Assembly (NCBI GenBank): GCA_003222455.1
Contig: QHWF01000194.1
Span: forward strand, 1 to 6,539
Source: Acidobacteriota bacterium
Lineage (GTDB): Bacteria > Acidobacteriota > Vicinamibacteria > Vicinamibacterales > CAVVIG01
Reading direction: 5' to 3'
Length of the DNA: 6,539 nt
Shown here: positions 6,324-6,539 of the stretch, in pieces
Layout of the letters: each line of letters opens with the position of its first letter
Numbering within the stretch: the first letter of the stretch is position 1
Position numbers and translations under genes: made by a program
Notes under the pieces: generated by a model
Told to the model about the DNA's origin: nothing
Seen by the model: the letters and a program-made list of their open reading frames with translations, nothing else
Databases searched by the model: none

Positions 6324-6355
6324 GGGACGGCTGTTCGTTGATCGTCAGCCGTCCC
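6324..6355. terminator. Perfect 10-base stem-loop (terminator-like or leader hairpin)
   Basis: GGGACGGCTG (6324-6333) and CAGCCGTCCC (6346-6355) are exact reverse complements around a 12-base loop. The stem is strong and GC-rich, but there is no run of T on either side, so it is not a textbook rho-independent terminator. It sits about 150 bases after gcvP and 29 bases before the next start codon. It could mark the end of the gcv transcript or act as a 5' leader structure for the downstream gene. Confidence 0.4.
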
Positions 6356-6368
6356 ATCGGGCTTGTGC

Positions 6369-6375
6369 AGGGGAG
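6369..6375 (+). promoter_or_regulatory. Ribosome binding site for the gene at 6385
   Basis: AGGGGAG lies nine bases before the ATG at 6385. It is the best Shine-Dalgarno match near any start in the window and fixes the start of the last gene. Confidence 0.6.
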
Positions 6376-6384
6376 TGACACATC

Positions 6385-6539
6385 ATGCAGATCATCACGC
6401 GCCTCGGGTGGCTCGCTCTCGCGGCGGGTCTGGCTTCGGCTCCCATCGGGTCGGGCCAGGCGACGCTGGACGTCGAAGACTTCCTGGTCATGCCGATGAC
6501 CGGACTGGTGGACGGCAAGGGCTCGAACGAGCTGCTGCT
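6385..6539 (+). CDS. N-terminus of a secreted protein, possibly a PQQ-dependent sugar dehydrogenase type (partial)
   Basis: The first 51 codons are present and the gene runs off the window. The start has a signal peptide: Arg6, then the hydrophobic run LGWLALAAGLA. Possible cleavage sites follow ASA (17-19) or GQA (24-26), so the product should be exported to the periplasm or outside. The mature start reads TLDVEDFLVMPMTGLVDGKG, then SNELLL. From memory this pattern resembles the opening of large beta-propeller proteins annotated as PQQ-dependent sugar (glucose/sorbosone) dehydrogenases in Acidobacteriota and Planctomycetes, where Asn/Leu-rich and propeller motifs follow later. Those diagnostic parts are outside the window, so the family call is tentative while export is well supported. 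The gene has its own strong ribosome binding site and is separated from gcvP by 214 bases with hairpins, which suggests a separate transcript. Confidence 0.75.
   Translation, partial: MQIITRLGWLALAAGLASAPIGSGQATLDVEDFLVMPMTGLVDGKGSNELL

Overview
The window is GC-rich with strongly G/C-biased third codon positions. It comes from a bacterium, and a soil-type lineage such as Acidobacteriota (Vicinamibacteria-like) is my best guess. That guess rests on the style of the intergenic repeats (runs such as TTCTTC..GCGCTTGCC..GAGCGAAGGC and CACGAAGACACGAA) and on remembered likeness of the proteins. No marker gene settles it.

Layout, all main genes on the + strand. Positions 1-26 hold the last codons of an upstream gene, which overlaps by ATGA the start of an unrecognised gene (23-853). 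That second gene reads as one coding frame but is cut by an in-frame TAG at 368-370, so it is annotated as a probable pseudogene. From 854 to 1764 there is about 0.9 kb without a convincing gene. It contains two diverged direct copies of a dispersed repeat (942-1028 and 1535-1620), several short GTCCG/CGGAC palindromes, a weak minus-strand small ORF with a signal-peptide-like start (1121-1276), an inverted repeat and a weak candidate promoter in front of gcvT.

Positions 1765-6170 carry the core of the window, a compact glycine cleavage operon in the order gcvT-gcvH-gcvP. It encodes the aminomethyltransferase (T protein), the lipoyl carrier (H protein) and a full-length single-chain glycine decarboxylase (P protein). 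gcvT and gcvH overlap by 4 bases and gcvP follows 21 bases later, so the three are very likely cotranscribed. P decarboxylates glycine and loads the aminomethyl group onto the lipoyl arm of H. T releases ammonia and passes the one-carbon unit to tetrahydrofolate. The fourth component, dihydrolipoyl dehydrogenase (L protein), is not in the window and must come from elsewhere. No glycine riboswitch was recognised upstream.

From 6171 to 6384 lies a spacer with a three-unit CACGAA tandem repeat, two hairpins (one with perfect 10-base arms) and a good ribosome binding site. A secreted protein begins at 6385 and runs off the window. Its first residues resemble those of PQQ-dependent sugar dehydrogenase-type proteins, which is a tentative call.

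I found no evidence for a new defence, mobile or biosynthetic system. The points most worth a second look are the TAG-interrupted gene, the repeat families with their conserved hairpins, and the perfect hairpin just upstream of the last gene.
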